Virus record (IMG/VR): IMGVR_UViG_3300035701_000096
Span: 1-40,583 of that record
Direction: 5' to 3' (one strand)
Source: a virus
DNA length: 40,583 bases
Below are positions 13,748 through 23,400 of this stretch, piece by piece (position 1 is the stretch's first letter; every line of letters begins with the position of its first letter). The notes beneath the pieces were generated by a model that saw only the letters and a list, made by a program, of their open reading frames with translations, had not been told where the DNA came from and made no database searches. The translations under genes were made by a program, and so were the position numbers.

Positions 13748-14205
13748 CAGCCCCTCCCGAAGGCGGATAGCACAGCAGCCCTTGCCGCCTCTCGCGTCCG
13801 CGATTGTAGCTCAGTGATGTCGACCGGAAGGTTGTATGTACCCCTGTATTTCCAGGACATCCACTCTTTCTTGAAGTCGGTCTCTTTGTCGCGCACCCCG
13901 CTGTGCCAGTAGCCCCCCTTGCCCACGAAAAGCGGAGTAGGCAGAGGCTTGGTCCACACCATGAAGTCGATAACCAGCCCGCCCCGACGTGTCTTGCCCC
14001 CGGCCACATCGTAGTGAAAAGTGAAGGGCATCTTGATCCCCTCCAGGGCCAGGCCAACCCACCACTCGTTGGCGCTATCAACCGCCTGGCCTTGGATGGT
14101 ACCAACCGTCTGTTCCGGTGGCTTCTCGGTCTTGGGCAAGCCCCGGCTATCCGGGATCCCCACCCGCCGCCTGCTCGGGAAATGGGCATTAGCTTTGATC
14201 TCCAC
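13747..14205 (-). CDS. Restriction-endonuclease-fold-like protein in the tail cluster
   Basis: This 152-residue protein starts at GTG and ends in a TGATG overlap with the next gene. A helix (NEWWVGLALEGIKMPFTF) is followed by RRGGLVIDFMVW and PLFVGKGGYWHS, a pattern like the Vsr/DUF559 type of PD-(D/E)xK fold: Glu in the helix, Asp in VIDF, and a strand before GYWH. The usual Glu-x-Lys on that strand is not present (only FVGKG), so it may be inactive or of another fold. A nuclease-like gene among tail genes is unusual. No firm function. Confidence 0.62.
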   Translation of the reverse strand: MEIKANAHFPSRRRVGIPDSRGLPKTEKPPEQTVGTIQGQAVDSANEWWVGLALEGIKMPFTFHYDVAGGKTRRGGLVIDFMVWTKPLPTPLFVGKGGYWHSGVRDKETDFKKEWMSWKYRGTYNLPVDITELQSRTREAARAAVLSAFGRG

Positions 14206-14206
14206 A

Positions 14207-16852
14207 TCATGCCTTCTGCACCGTCATACGCATGAGCATCCAGTCCTTGCTCTGTTTGCCCTCAGTCTTGGCCGAATGCAGCAGCGGCACCATGCTGGCC
14301 GGGTCGATGAACACCAGTTCACCCTGGAAAATAGGGCTGAACGTGTCCATAGACAGCGCCATGCCATTCAAAGCCCACTCATCCAGCAGCAGGTATCCCT
14401 CCTCCAGGCTCACGTCTGGCTGGCCAAGCAGGTTGTTCTTGCCCAGCCTGAACGTCAGGTTGAAATTGCGCTTCACCGGGACCCTGGTCAGGGCGTCAAT
14501 CAGCACCCCCTTGATCTGCGGCGATAGAGCATTGTTGCCGGTCTCGACGCGAATGCGCACACCCAGACGCTTACCATTCACGCCCAACTTCGGCCTCAGC
14601 AGGACCTCCTGCACAGGCGATTCCGTGTATTCCTCCGTCGCCTCCTTCCAGTCCGCGTCAGACTCTTCCTGGTCGGTGCGATAGTCCACATGCCCGATGA
14701 TGTTCTGGCTCTCGTCCAGCCCCTTGGTGATGAGCTTGACCGACTTATACAGCTTCCACACGTCCGAGAGGCCGGCTGAAGCCCAACTCATAGCCACGGC
14801 GCCCTCGTGCGTGAAGCGGTAATTGCTGTCCTGCGTCGGGTCCAGCGTTTCGCTCGGGAATGGCAGGCTGTAAATGTCCTTGCCGGCTGCAAACCACAAC
14901 CTATCAGGCGTGTTACCCGGGATGGTCTGGAAGGACCCGGCTCGGATGCGGCGCCCCAGAATGCTCCGGTACAGTTCGCACCAGCCAGTCTCGTTCCAGC
15001 ACAGGATCTGGCTATAGCCAGTGCTGCCAGCGTCCAGCCCGCCAAAGATGCGGCCAGGGTAGCTGATGAGGAAGCTGATTGGCCCTTGGCGCCCGGCCGG
15101 CAGTCCCTCATCCAGGTCCGGGCCGAACTCATCCAGGGTGCCCTGATAGTAGCGCTCCATCGTGACCTGCAGGGTGAAGAACAGGTACAGGCTCTGGACC
15201 GTGTGCGCCCGCCCGTTATTCTGCGAGGCGACGTTCTGCATCTCGCGCAGTGGCACCGGGTTGGGGATGTCGTTCACCATCTCGAAGAACGCATTTTCCA
15301 GGAACACCCACAGGTCCTCTGGCTCGCCGTACTCCTCCAGCCCGGTGATCTTGGCGAACCCATCCCCGATCGACTTGTGGACCGTGAAGCTGAGATTCGT
15401 GCCCCATGCCACGGAATCAGCCTTGTGGACGCTCACCCCGTTGGTGGCCTCGATGTTGTTGCCCTTCCAGATCTTGACCCCAGCAGTTGTGTCGTTCACC
15501 GCCCGCATGAGGAAAGCCTTGTTGGTGCCATCGTCGGCCCACTCAGCCGCTGTGCTGTCATACCAGACCCCAGCGCTGATCCATTCCCTGTGCCGCCTGA
15601 TGTTGGCCGCATCACCCATCGCAAAGTAGACAACCCCGTTGTTCACCAGCACGTCCGTGACCGGGTTGGTCGAGAAACCGTGGCCGGTCAGTTCCAGCCA
15701 CACATCCAGGCCCAGGATGGCGTACTCGGTCGTGGTGTCGTGCTCGATCAGCCAGGCCGAGTCCATGGTTGCGTCGGTCCCGCTATTGGCCGTTATCTTG
15801 CGCCAGGGCGTGTCCTCGTCAGATCCCTTGCCGGCCACGATCAGCACCACGCCCCCAACCAGGCCGTTGGTGGGCCAGCTGGCGGTGGCATCTATGAGCT
15901 TTGTCAGATTCCCAGTGTTGGGATCGGCCGCGCCGTGGTACCCATTGCGCCACAACTGGCAGGCCGTGCCATCGTCAGGTCTCGTCACAGCGTACTTCGA
16001 GCGTCGGTAGTCGTAGAAGTAGACCCGCCAGTAAGGGCTGTCAGTCGGGGCAACCTTGTAGTACAGGTCCACGGCGGAGGCCGTCCAGGTCGTGCCGTCA
16101 CTGCTCTCCTTGCTCGTCCCAGCCGCAGCCTCGCAGGCAACCTCCCAATGGTCCTGATCGTCGTCAGTGGCAGCACCGTACACCTTGATCCAGTAGGTGG
16201 TCCCAGACGTGACTGCCTGGTTGCCCATGTAGCAATGTTGCCATTCGCTCAGGATGTCGATAACCGCGCTGGCTGCCAGTGTCTTGGTCTTGAGGACGGT
16301 GCCCGGCTTACCGGCGTCGTTGTCGCACAGTTCAACGGTGAACAGTCCAGGGGTTCCGCGCCGGCGCAGCAGAATCTGTGTGTAGACGATCGTCACGCTA
16401 GAAGTCGGGGACCATGAAACTGCCAGGTAGCGCCTGGCGCCAGGGATCAGGGCGACCCACTTGACGCTGCCCGGGTGCTTGAACCACATCGGCCGGTACC
16501 CCGTCGATAGCTTCTCCTGGGGTCCGAGGAACCACTTGTTACCGTAGACGGTGTTCGCCCGGAATCCGTCCAGGTAGCGGGTCATGTCGGTTTCTATGTC
16601 CCGCTGCCCGCGCCCGCCAGAGAAATCGTCTTGGGGAATTGGGGTCCAGGGTGGTTCGAAGTCAGCGTACTTGGTGTTGCCTTGCGCAGTTTTCAGGGCC
16701 GTGGGCGGGGTGCTGCCGATCGAGATTCCCCGGATGTCAGCCTTGCCCTCACCGTCGCACAGCACCAGTCCCAGGGCGCGCTTGCTCTCGTCCTCCAGCC
16801 TGACGTGGTGGGTCTGGTTGCGCTCCCGGGGTCCGACGACGATCTTGCCCAT
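14207..16852 (-). CDS. Large tail/nozzle-like structural protein
   Basis: This 881-residue protein follows the adaptor-like gene immediately (ATG next to TAG). Residues 130-240 carry a jelly-roll-like domain (GTPGLFTVELCDNDAGKPGT to TSGTTYWIKVYG) of a type seen in surface proteins. The central and C-terminal parts are beta-rich, with Gly/Trp strands (GYSQILCWNETGWCELY, WKLYKSVKLI) that suit a beta-propeller. Position and size match the T7 nozzle (gp12, about 790 residues), which follows gp11. No signal of a tape measure or sheath. I treat nozzle as the best guess; a tail-fibre or tip protein is the alternative. Confidence 0.58.
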   Translation of the reverse strand: MGKIVVGPRERNQTHHVRLEDESKRALGLVLCDGEGKADIRGISIGSTPPTALKTAQGNTKYADFEPPWTPIPQDDFSGGRGQRDIETDMTRYLDGFRANTVYGNKWFLGPQEKLSTGYRPMWFKHPGSVKWVALIPGARRYLAVSWSPTSSVTIVYTQILLRRRGTPGLFTVELCDNDAGKPGTVLKTKTLAASAVIDILSEWQHCYMGNQAVTSGTTYWIKVYGAATDDDQDHWEVACEAAAGTSKESSDGTTWTASAVDLYYKVAPTDSPYWRVYFYDYRRSKYAVTRPDDGTACQLWRNGYHGAADPNTGNLTKLIDATASWPTNGLVGGVVLIVAGKGSDEDTPWRKITANSGTDATMDSAWLIEHDTTTEYAILGLDVWLELTGHGFSTNPVTDVLVNNGVVYFAMGDAANIRRHREWISAGVWYDSTAAEWADDGTNKAFLMRAVNDTTAGVKIWKGNNIEATNGVSVHKADSVAWGTNLSFTVHKSIGDGFAKITGLEEYGEPEDLWVFLENAFFEMVNDIPNPVPLREMQNVASQNNGRAHTVQSLYLFFTLQVTMERYYQGTLDEFGPDLDEGLPAGRQGPISFLISYPGRIFGGLDAGSTGYSQILCWNETGWCELYRSILGRRIRAGSFQTIPGNTPDRLWFAAGKDIYSLPFPSETLDPTQDSNYRFTHEGAVAMSWASAGLSDVWKLYKSVKLITKGLDESQNIIGHVDYRTDQEESDADWKEATEEYTESPVQEVLLRPKLGVNGKRLGVRIRVETGNNALSPQIKGVLIDALTRVPVKRNFNLTFRLGKNNLLGQPDVSLEEGYLLLDEWALNGMALSMDTFSPIFQGELVFIDPASMVPLLHSAKTEGKQSKDWMLMRMTVQKA

Positions 16853-17656
16853 CTACCACAGCCCCAGCCTACCCATCGGCTGAGGCCAGTTGTCGCGCCA
16901 GGCTCGGCGGGCCTCCTTCGCCTTGTCCTTGGCCTCGTTCAGCAGGGACACAGAGTCCTTATCGTCCTGCCCGATCTTCTGGAAGTATGTGCGCCTGGCG
17001 TGTTCGACGGCCGCCCACGTCAGCCAGGTAGGATTTACATAGTCGCTGATTAGGTCTGTGTCGGCATAGATCGTGGTGTGGTTGACTTTGTAGGTCAACC
17101 TGATCTTGTAACCCGCCGCAATGGGTGCCCATTCGCCCAGGAACCGCACCTTGCCACCAATCTCAATCCAGCGCCGGTGCGGCACATAGCCGTATGGAGC
17201 AACCAGGTTGCAAGCGACTTCCAGGTTTATAACGCCGAAAACGCCTGTCGGGAGGGTGTAATCCTCCTGGTAGGCGATCGTGGTCAGGGTTGCGTCCTCC
17301 TGGGGGTAGGCACCCTCTTTGGTCAGCGCCGTGTTGATGGCACTTACCAGCTCATGCCGCGGGAACATAGGCCCGGCACAAGCATAGATGTCGGCCGCCT
17401 TGGTCTGTGACGGAAGCGCCAGAAAGGTGAATGTTCCGTTGGCCCAGCGGTCGATCTTGCGAGACAGACCGGCGTTCGAGGGTGTCTGGCTGCTGGTCAC
17501 AAACCAGATTGTCCCCTCCGCCAGCTCGTCGGCTTCCATGCGGAGGGCCTTGTCAACCAGCGTGGTCTTGCCTGCAGCACCGTCAGCCGAGGCAGGCCGT
17601 TCTCGAACGACATCCAGCTCGCGGGCCAACGCAAGCGTCGCTTCTGCGAGCTTCAT
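16853..17656 (-). CDS. Adaptor / head-tail connector-like protein
   Basis: This 267-residue protein starts with helices (MKLAEATLALARELDVVRER), has a central beta-rich part (AYQEDYTLPTGVFGVINLEV, IAAGYKIRLTYKVNHTTIYA) and ends in helices (WLTWAAVEHARRTYFQKIGQ). The mix of helical ends around a beta core, its place after the capsid genes, and its direct coupling to the 881-residue gene fit an adaptor that docks below the portal. The RDNWPQPMGRLGLW end is Trp-rich. Sequence identity to a named family is not evident to me. Confidence 0.6.
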   Translation of the reverse strand: MKLAEATLALARELDVVRERPASADGAAGKTTLVDKALRMEADELAEGTIWFVTSSQTPSNAGLSRKIDRWANGTFTFLALPSQTKAADIYACAGPMFPRHELVSAINTALTKEGAYPQEDATLTTIAYQEDYTLPTGVFGVINLEVACNLVAPYGYVPHRRWIEIGGKVRFLGEWAPIAAGYKIRLTYKVNHTTIYADTDLISDYVNPTWLTWAAVEHARRTYFQKIGQDDKDSVSLLNEAKDKAKEARRAWRDNWPQPMGRLGLW

Positions 17657-17668
17657 GGCCCACCGCCT

Positions 17669-18049
17669 CTACTTTTGCTTCGGGACTGTGAACTTCTCCC
17701 GGGCCAGGGGGCGCAGGATGTATTCGCCCGAATGCAGGGCATGATCGAGCTGGAAATGGGTGCCGTCCTTGTCGTAGACGACGATCGTCAGGATGTCGTC
17801 CACATGCACGGCGCCCTCAGGCAGTTTGACGCGCTTGGACTTGGCCGGTGGCTTCGGAACTGCCGGCACCTGGGCCTTGGGAGCCGTCTTGGCTGCCGGC
17901 CCTTTGGCCTTTGGCGCCACAGGCAGACCAGGCTCATCAACAACCACGGCCGGAGCGGCCGGGTTCACTGACGGGTCCAACAACGGGTCGACCGGTCGCA
18001 CGAACTCGCCGCTAGGCGGTGAGGAAGTTACCGCTTTGTTCTTGGCCAT
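17669..18049 (-). CDS. Pro/Ala/Lys-rich virion protein
   Basis: This 126-residue protein has a long disordered N-terminal half (residues about 10-72) rich in Pro, Ala, Val and Lys, then a small folded domain (about 74-126; VKLPEGAVHVDDILTIVVYD, FQLDHALHSGEYILR). The folded part could be a short beta-barrel. Such tail-and-tether proteins are common beside capsid genes and may be head-fibre or minor decoration proteins. Function unknown. Confidence 0.66.
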   Translation of the reverse strand: MAKNKAVTSSPPSGEFVRPVDPLLDPSVNPAAPAVVVDEPGLPVAPKAKGPAAKTAPKAQVPAVPKPPAKSKRVKLPEGAVHVDDILTIVVYDKDGTHFQLDHALHSGEYILRPLAREKFTVPKQK

Positions 18050-18073
18050 GTCGCAACCCCCGGATACGGCTCA

Positions 18074-18103
18074 GGGTGGCCCACCCTTGCGAATGGGCCA
18101 CCC
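18074..18103. repeat. Perfect hairpin in the capsid gene cluster
   Basis: GGGTGGCCCA and TGGGCCACCC form a 10-bp perfect stem with a ten-base loop. It lies in the 77-base gap between the 120-residue head protein and the Pro-rich gene. The T-run (ATTTTT) is on the plus-strand side only, whereas genes are transcribed from minus. It is best read as an mRNA stabilising or attenuating hairpin, which would give more capsid-gene mRNA than downstream mRNA. Confidence 0.6.
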
Positions 18104-18126
18104 CAGATTTTTGGGTCAATCGTCGG

Positions 18127-18489
18127 TTAGAACTTGTCCTGATCGCCGCCCAGGTCCACGCCGATGATCGCTGTCCCAAAGTTGGGAGTCGTGCCCCCCA
18201 ACGTGATGTAGGCCCTGCGGTAGCGCTGCGAGGACCTTGCCGACCGATAGTACATCCCAACCGCGGTGATGGACGGAAAGCTCAGCAGATCCGTCCAGGT
18301 CGAGTTGTCAGGACTGTCCTGGATCTTCACGGCACAGGTCGGGGTCGTGCCGCTGACCGAAGGGATTTTCACAATGTACGTGAATCCCTTTCTGTCGCCT
18401 GCGCCAAAGTCCACGCCCGCCCGAGCTAGTTCACTAGCGCTCAGGGCGCCGTCCGTGCTTTGGCGAAGGAGTAGGTTTTTATCAAACAT
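18127..18489 (-). CDS. Small head (decoration-like) protein
   Basis: This 120-residue protein has AAGGAG nine bases before its ATG and lies 12 bases after the capsid gene. It starts MFDKNLLLRQSTDGALSASE and continues with SGTTPTCAVKIQDSPDNSTW, then RRAYITLGGTTPNFGTAIIG. This is a familiar beta-rich protein found right after phage capsid genes, where it serves as capsid decoration or a structural accessory. The conserved order and abundant-gene ribosome site support a virion role. Confidence 0.72.
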   Translation of the reverse strand: MFDKNLLLRQSTDGALSASELARAGVDFGAGDRKGFTYIVKIPSVSGTTPTCAVKIQDSPDNSTWTDLLSFPSITAVGMYYRSARSSQRYRRAYITLGGTTPNFGTAIIGVDLGGDQDKF

Positions 18490-18501
18490 GGCTCATTCTC
18501 C

Positions 18502-19476
18502 TTATGCCGCCACGAGGCCGGACAGTCTGGCGATTGACCGCGGGGACACCGTGTAGATGCCCAGCGGCCAGTCAATCACGGTTCGGAATGCGATACCGCT
18601 TTCGAGTTTGCCGATGTCGTCAACCTCGAGGCTGTAGAGTTGGAAGCCCTTGAGGAACTTGTCCCCCAACTTGACGGCATAGATCGAGGTCGCTGTTCCG
18701 CCTGTCAGTGCGGTACCGTTCGTCAGCTCAACATCGGTGATGATGTTGGTCGCCTGGTCGGCCTTGCAACCGGCGTCGATGATCTTGGGGCCGCCCTCAC
18801 CCCAGGTCACGATGGTGCGCCCGAAGGAATCCTTGGTCGTCGCGTACAGCCCCTTCTGGCGCAAAGCCGAACACCATCGCAGGTAGGTCGTCTCGTTGCA
18901 GATGAACAGGTCGCACCTGTGGCCGTCAGTGCGATGCTGCAACTTCTGGACGTTATCGAGGAAGGTGTCGAGGTTCGCGGAGAGACCGGCTGCGTCGGGC
19001 GAAATGTCCAGCCCAGCCAGGTTGATCTCCTGGGTGGTCGGATAACTGCCCGACTTCACGATTCTCCAGAACAACCCGGAGAAGGCGTTTTCGTCGACCG
19101 TGGGATTGCCGTTGATGAAGTAGTCCTGGAACATGTAGGCCAGGGCTGTGGTCCACATGTCAGTCTGGAGCGCGCGCTGATCGACCACGCTTTCCGCACG
19201 CACCAGTAGCTTGTCCACATCGGTGTACCCGCCCATGTCGAACACGCGCTCCGAAATCGGCTCGACCTGGCCCTTGCTTTCGGCCCAGGGACCGCCGATC
19301 GGGCGGAAGCTCACTGTGGGCAGGCTCTTGGTGCGGATGATTTGGATGGTGAGGGTCTTGCTGTCCTCCCACTGGAGGAGATCCATGATGATCGACTCGC
19401 GGCGGAAGATGTTGATTACCCCTCGCCTGAGGGGGTCCGCAGCCAGCCGTTCATATTCCGCAAGTGTGTAGGCCAT
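18502..19476 (-). CDS. Major capsid protein
   Basis: This 324-residue protein follows the scaffold gene and has a strong ribosome site (GGGAGGT seven bases before the ATG). The layout fits an HK97-fold major capsid protein of the gp5-like group without a long prohead leader: helical N-terminus (EYERLAADPLRRGVINIFRR), E-loop region with IRTKSLPTVSFRPIGG (48-63), a helical P-domain (ANLDTFLDNVQKLQHRT), then the A-domain (CDLFICNETTYLRWCSALRQ) and an end with FRTVIDWPLGIYTVSP. The position scaffold-capsid-small head protein supports the call. Confidence 0.86.
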   Translation of the reverse strand: MAYTLAEYERLAADPLRRGVINIFRRESIIMDLLQWEDSKTLTIQIIRTKSLPTVSFRPIGGPWAESKGQVEPISERVFDMGGYTDVDKLLVRAESVVDQRALQTDMWTTALAYMFQDYFINGNPTVDENAFSGLFWRIVKSGSYPTTQEINLAGLDISPDAAGLSANLDTFLDNVQKLQHRTDGHRCDLFICNETTYLRWCSALRQKGLYATTKDSFGRTIVTWGEGGPKIIDAGCKADQATNIITDVELTNGTALTGGTATSIYAVKLGDKFLKGFQLYSLEVDDIGKLESGIAFRTVIDWPLGIYTVSPRSIARLSGLVAA

Positions 19477-19503
19477 AGCCTACCTCCCTAGTCTCAGGTT
19501 TGG

Positions 19504-20322
19504 TCAGCTCTGGCGACGCTTGGCATTGGCAGCATACCCCTGCTTTAGCATGTCCATCGCTGACTTGCCCTCGAAGCTGGGCGCGCCGTGCCGGCCGCCA
19601 CCCAAACCTCCGAGGCGAGCTGCCGCCCGGTCTCGAGGCGTTGGCTGGGCTTCCTCTTCCTCGCCCTCGCCTGGTTCCTCGCCCTCATCCCTGGCGCTTG
19701 CAGCTTTGCCCGAGGCTGCGCGGTTCTTTTTGGTCAGGATTGCGTGGAGCATCGACTCCATGAACGTAGTCTGATCCCCACGCTCCAGGGCCTGGAAGTC
19801 CACAAGGTCGAACTCCTTGTCGTTCTCCTCCAGGTACGTCTGGTGCCTGTCCATCAGCCCCAGCGCTGCGTCTTGCAGGGTGACTGGTGCGCCAGGTTGG
19901 GTTCGGGCCTCCGGGCTTGGCTGCCTTTCTCTCCCACCTGGCGCTGGCTCCTCGACTGTGCTGAGTACACGCTCAACCGCTGCTTGGCGCAACGCCCGCT
20001 CCTGTTCGGCGGTGATGGTAGCGCCACCGGCTTTCAGATCCGCAACGGTTTTCGACGTGTGTCCCAGCTCATCCGCGATCGCCTTCCGCATCCTGTTGTA
20101 CGCATGGTCGGTAAGGCTCTGTGACGTACTCTGGATTCGCGTCTGCGTCCGCTGATCGAGCTGTTGCAACAGCTTCTGCTCGCGCTGGTCCAGAATCTCG
20201 CCAAGCTCCTCCCGAGTGAGCGCACCGCCACCGTCGCCTGCATCCTCGGTATCCCGGGTTTGGGAACCGTCGCCCCGCTGCCCAGCGGGTAGGTCTGCAG
20301 GCCGGGCAAGCAAGTCACTCAT
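19504..20322 (-). CDS. Scaffolding protein
   Basis: This 272-residue protein lies directly upstream of the capsid gene. It is almost wholly helical and charged: an N-terminal disordered part, coiled-coil stretches (ELGEILDQREQKLLQQLDQR, 35-75) and an acidic run (DEGEEPGEGEEEEAQP) followed by a basic C-terminus (QGYAANAKRRQS), the usual capsid-binding end of scaffolds. The ATG at 20322 is supported by GAGGAGG five bases upstream. It is the first gene after P3 and the terminator at 20338-20380, so its expression probably needs read-through. Confidence 0.8.
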   Translation of the reverse strand: MSDLLARPADLPAGQRGDGSQTRDTEDAGDGGGALTREELGEILDQREQKLLQQLDQRTQTRIQSTSQSLTDHAYNRMRKAIADELGHTSKTVADLKAGGATITAEQERALRQAAVERVLSTVEEPAPGGRERQPSPEARTQPGAPVTLQDAALGLMDRHQTYLEENDKEFDLVDFQALERGDQTTFMESMLHAILTKKNRAASGKAASARDEGEEPGEGEEEEAQPTPRDRAAARLGGLGGGRHGAPSFEGKSAMDMLKQGYAANAKRRQS

Positions 20323-20337
20323 TCCGGCCTCCTCGTG

Positions 20338-20380
20338 AAACAAAAAGCCCGCGGGACGCCAACACTGGCGTCTGCCGCGG
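20338..20380 (-). terminator. Intrinsic terminator in the scaffold leader
   Basis: On the minus strand CCGCGG-CA-GACGCCA, loop GTGT, TGGCGTC-CCGCGG forms a 13-bp stem with one two-base bulge, followed by GC and TTTTTGTTT. This is the best terminator of the window. It lies between promoter P3 and the scaffold ribosome site, so it also acts on P3 transcripts. Confidence 0.85.
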
Positions 20381-20409
20381 ACGTATCGCCGTCTCTACGG
20401 GCTGCTGGC

Positions 20410-20438
20410 AGTCTAGCACGTCAGTATCCCCCTGTCAA
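20410..20438 (-). promoter_or_regulatory. Promoter P3, extended -10
   Basis: TTGACA (20433-20438) and TAGACT (20410-20415) are spaced 17 bases apart and the -10 is preceded by TGC, an extended -10. The -35 is inside the last codons of the giant gene. The start point would be near 20403, about 80 bases before the scaffold ATG. The element GTGCTAGACTGC matches the P4 element at all but one base. Confidence 0.78.
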
Positions 20439-23400
20439 TGCCTGCTCAAAAAGCGGGCTGACGTAACTCTGCATGAACGCTTCGACGTTCCCGCCCGCCA
20501 CCTGCTTTGCGTCGAGGATCTGCTGTAGATAGGCTGATGTCCCAGCCGGCAGTGGCGAGTTGCTGGTGACTGCCGAGTAGATCCGCCGCTGCATACTGGG
20601 TGTCAGCTCCGCCAACACAGCCTGCCCGATCGACATGTAATCCTGCTGGGAGAACTTGGCCGCACTGATATAGGGCGCCACGTCTGGGTGATCCACCTTG
20701 TACTGCCTGCTCCACGCCCAGTAGGCCTCCAACTCAGGGAATTGCAGCCGATAGGCTCGCTTCTCGGCCGCCGTCTCTTTCTCGTAGTACCCCGCCTGGA
20801 TGGCATACCAGTTGGGATACTTGGCGTCCCTAGCATTCCGGTAGTCGGTGATGGCCTTCGAGATCGATTCGGGCAGCAGCTCGCCCTGCTGCGCCAGGCT
20901 TGGAACCTCCCCGGCCTGCCCAACCTCTTGCATGGATGGGATAGTTTTGCCCAGCATCTTAGCCCAAACGGCCAGGGTTTCTGTGTCGATCGCGTCGTAG
21001 GCGCGGGTCTCTTTGTTCAGGAACGCCAGCTGGAAGTTGTCGCCCAGCGCGTCCCGGGCGACCTCGCGGTTAGCCCGGTCCAGCGCGTTGTACCCAGCCC
21101 ACACCTTGTCCACGAGGAACCGGCGCAGCCGGTCGGCTGGTTTATCCATCAGCCCCAGCCGCGCTGTGTATTCCGGGTGTGCGTCGAAGAACTTGCCGAT
21201 CGCGTCGGTCTGGCCAGAGTCATAGGCAGCCCCAGCCAGCTTGTATTCATTGGCCAGCGCCCGCTGCTTGGCCTCGCCCGTTGGCAGAGTGTCGCCCGGC
21301 AACCCGATCCAGGCCGTGTAGGTACCGACTGCCATAAGCTTCACCGCCCGCGCCTTGGCCTCCTCGTACACCGGCCCAGCATGAGCCGTCATGGCATTCT
21401 CGGCATCGTCCACAGTGATTTCCCCGTCACCGGCCATATTGGTGATCTCGCGGTCGACCCGATAGACGAACCACTTGTCGCCCTCTGGCATCCCCAGCAT
21501 CTTGCGCACCGGCGCCTCGATGTTCACCCCGCCTGGTTTCCAGAAGGCCGTGGCTGCCTGGATGAGCCGGGTCAAGGGCAGTGGAGAAATATCGCCCTTC
21601 TGGCCAGTCAGGAAGTCATAGGCCCAGGTGACGGGCAGCGCCGGTGACACCAACATGCTCATGTAGTCGAATGGATCTCCGACCTCGTTTTGCAGGTCGA
21701 GTTTGGCCTGGCCCACAGCCCGCTGCCAGAGATCCCCGGTCTTGGTCTGGACCGCGGCTGCTGCATCCTCCCGCGTGGCCTTGCCGTCCTGCACCCAGCT
21801 GGTCAGGATGAACATGGCCGACCGCTCGATCGTGGTCTGGTCCTGGATCATCTGGTCCTGGACCTGGAAGAACTGCTCAGGCGGGAACAGCTGGCGCATG
21901 GGATCAACCCAAATACCGTCTCCCATCCATTCGGGCAGGAATGGCATCGGGATCTGCACCTTGTCGCGCAGCCTGGTCGGGAAGCCCTGGATGGGCATGG
22001 ACCCCTGGAGCTGCCGAATGCGGGCATAGTTGGCGAATATCGCCGGCTTGTCGAGCATCGAAAAGGCCCACTGCAAGGGGGTCCGGCTGTACCAGAACAT
22101 ATAGGGCAGCAGTGCCCCGCCCACGTTGTCGAACCCGTAACGCCGGCTGTAATTCAGCAGGGCTGCATCGCGCCTGTTCTCGCCCCAGCGAATAGCCGCC
22201 ATCTTGGTGGTGCCCATTTCGCCCTGTACGCCATTCAGCCAGCCCTCCAGGGCCTGCCGTGACGCCGGAGGCAGATCACCCACCCCAGCGGCTCCCCCGA
22301 CCCGCTCCGGCCTGCTCAGCACTTCCTGCAGGGCAGTCAGCGTCGGGTCTATGCGACTATTCCAGAACTCCTCGGCCGCCTTGCCCATAAGCATGGGTTG
22401 GGGCGTAGACCCGAACGGCGCAATCCCGGACGCCTTGAGACTGTCAGTAGCCTCGCCCGTCACTGGAATGCGGCGCACAACCCCATCCCCGAACTCGAAC
22501 AGCCACTCGTTGGGATTGTCCATCGCCAGGCCCAGCACCCGGGCTGGCCCCTTGGCCGTGTTGAACCAGTCCGACTTCACGCCCTCGGGCAGATAGGCCT
22601 CCATCTGCCCGTAGCGCCCAGCTTCCCGGTCGACCTTGAAGCCGCCAAAGTCCTTTGGCTCTACTGGCCGCACGGCCAGGCTGTCCTCGTACAGGTGGCG
22701 CGATCGTTCCGGCCAGCCGAACGAATACTCGGGTCCCTTTGGCGCATTCCAGAAGCCGCTGGTGTTGGTTTGTACCATGGACTGGACACTCTTGCCGGCG
22801 AGATCCACTACATCCTTGAAACTACCCGAGAGGACGAAATCCCGCAGGGCTTCGATCGTTGCATCGGGCATAGCCGCCATGTCCGGCACGACCAGGAAGG
22901 CGTTGCTCGATCCCATTTTCCGGCCGTTGTAGCGAATGAACGCTCTCAGTAGCAGGTTTGCCCGAGGCTCAACCCCGCCCGTCTGCCGCCATGGCCCGAT
23001 ACCCTCCGGCATTGGAATGTCCACAATCCCGCGCACATTCAGCCTGGCGCTGGCAAAGATTAGCATTGCCTTAGACTCTGGCCGTTCTGCCATCAGCCCC
23101 TTGGCCAATTTTATGACATCCGCAGGCCCCACTATCCGCTCACCCAAAATCGCGTGTGGCTTCGACGGCTGCAGTAGCTCGTCAACCCAGCCCACTGCCA
23201 TCGACTCGGGCATAACTTCCATCTCGATCGCAACGGATTTGGTGTAGCCTCGCGCAGATCCTCCAGCCACGCTCACATCAGCGAACGCTCCAGGACTCAC
23301 GGTCTCAGGGCGAATCACTGCGTACTTGCCGCTGTCAACTACCAGGTGGCCCTTGAAGCCAGGTAGGCTCTTGGCAATCCAGCCGGTTGTTGCTATATCC

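Noticed and set aside
13734-14210. Alternative 158-codon frame beginning MMWRSKLMPISRAGG
   Set aside because: Arg/Trp/Ser-rich shadow of the overlapping 152-residue frame, which is coupled to both neighbours.
14807-16417. Plus-strand open frame of 536 codons opposite the nozzle-like gene
   Set aside because: Antisense shadow of the 881-residue gene; repetitive Arg/Val/Pro composition and no ribosome site.
18074-18110. Hairpin with ATTTTT as a plus-strand terminator
   Set aside because: No plus-strand gene exists to terminate, and the T-run is on the wrong side for minus-strand RNA; kept only as a hairpin.
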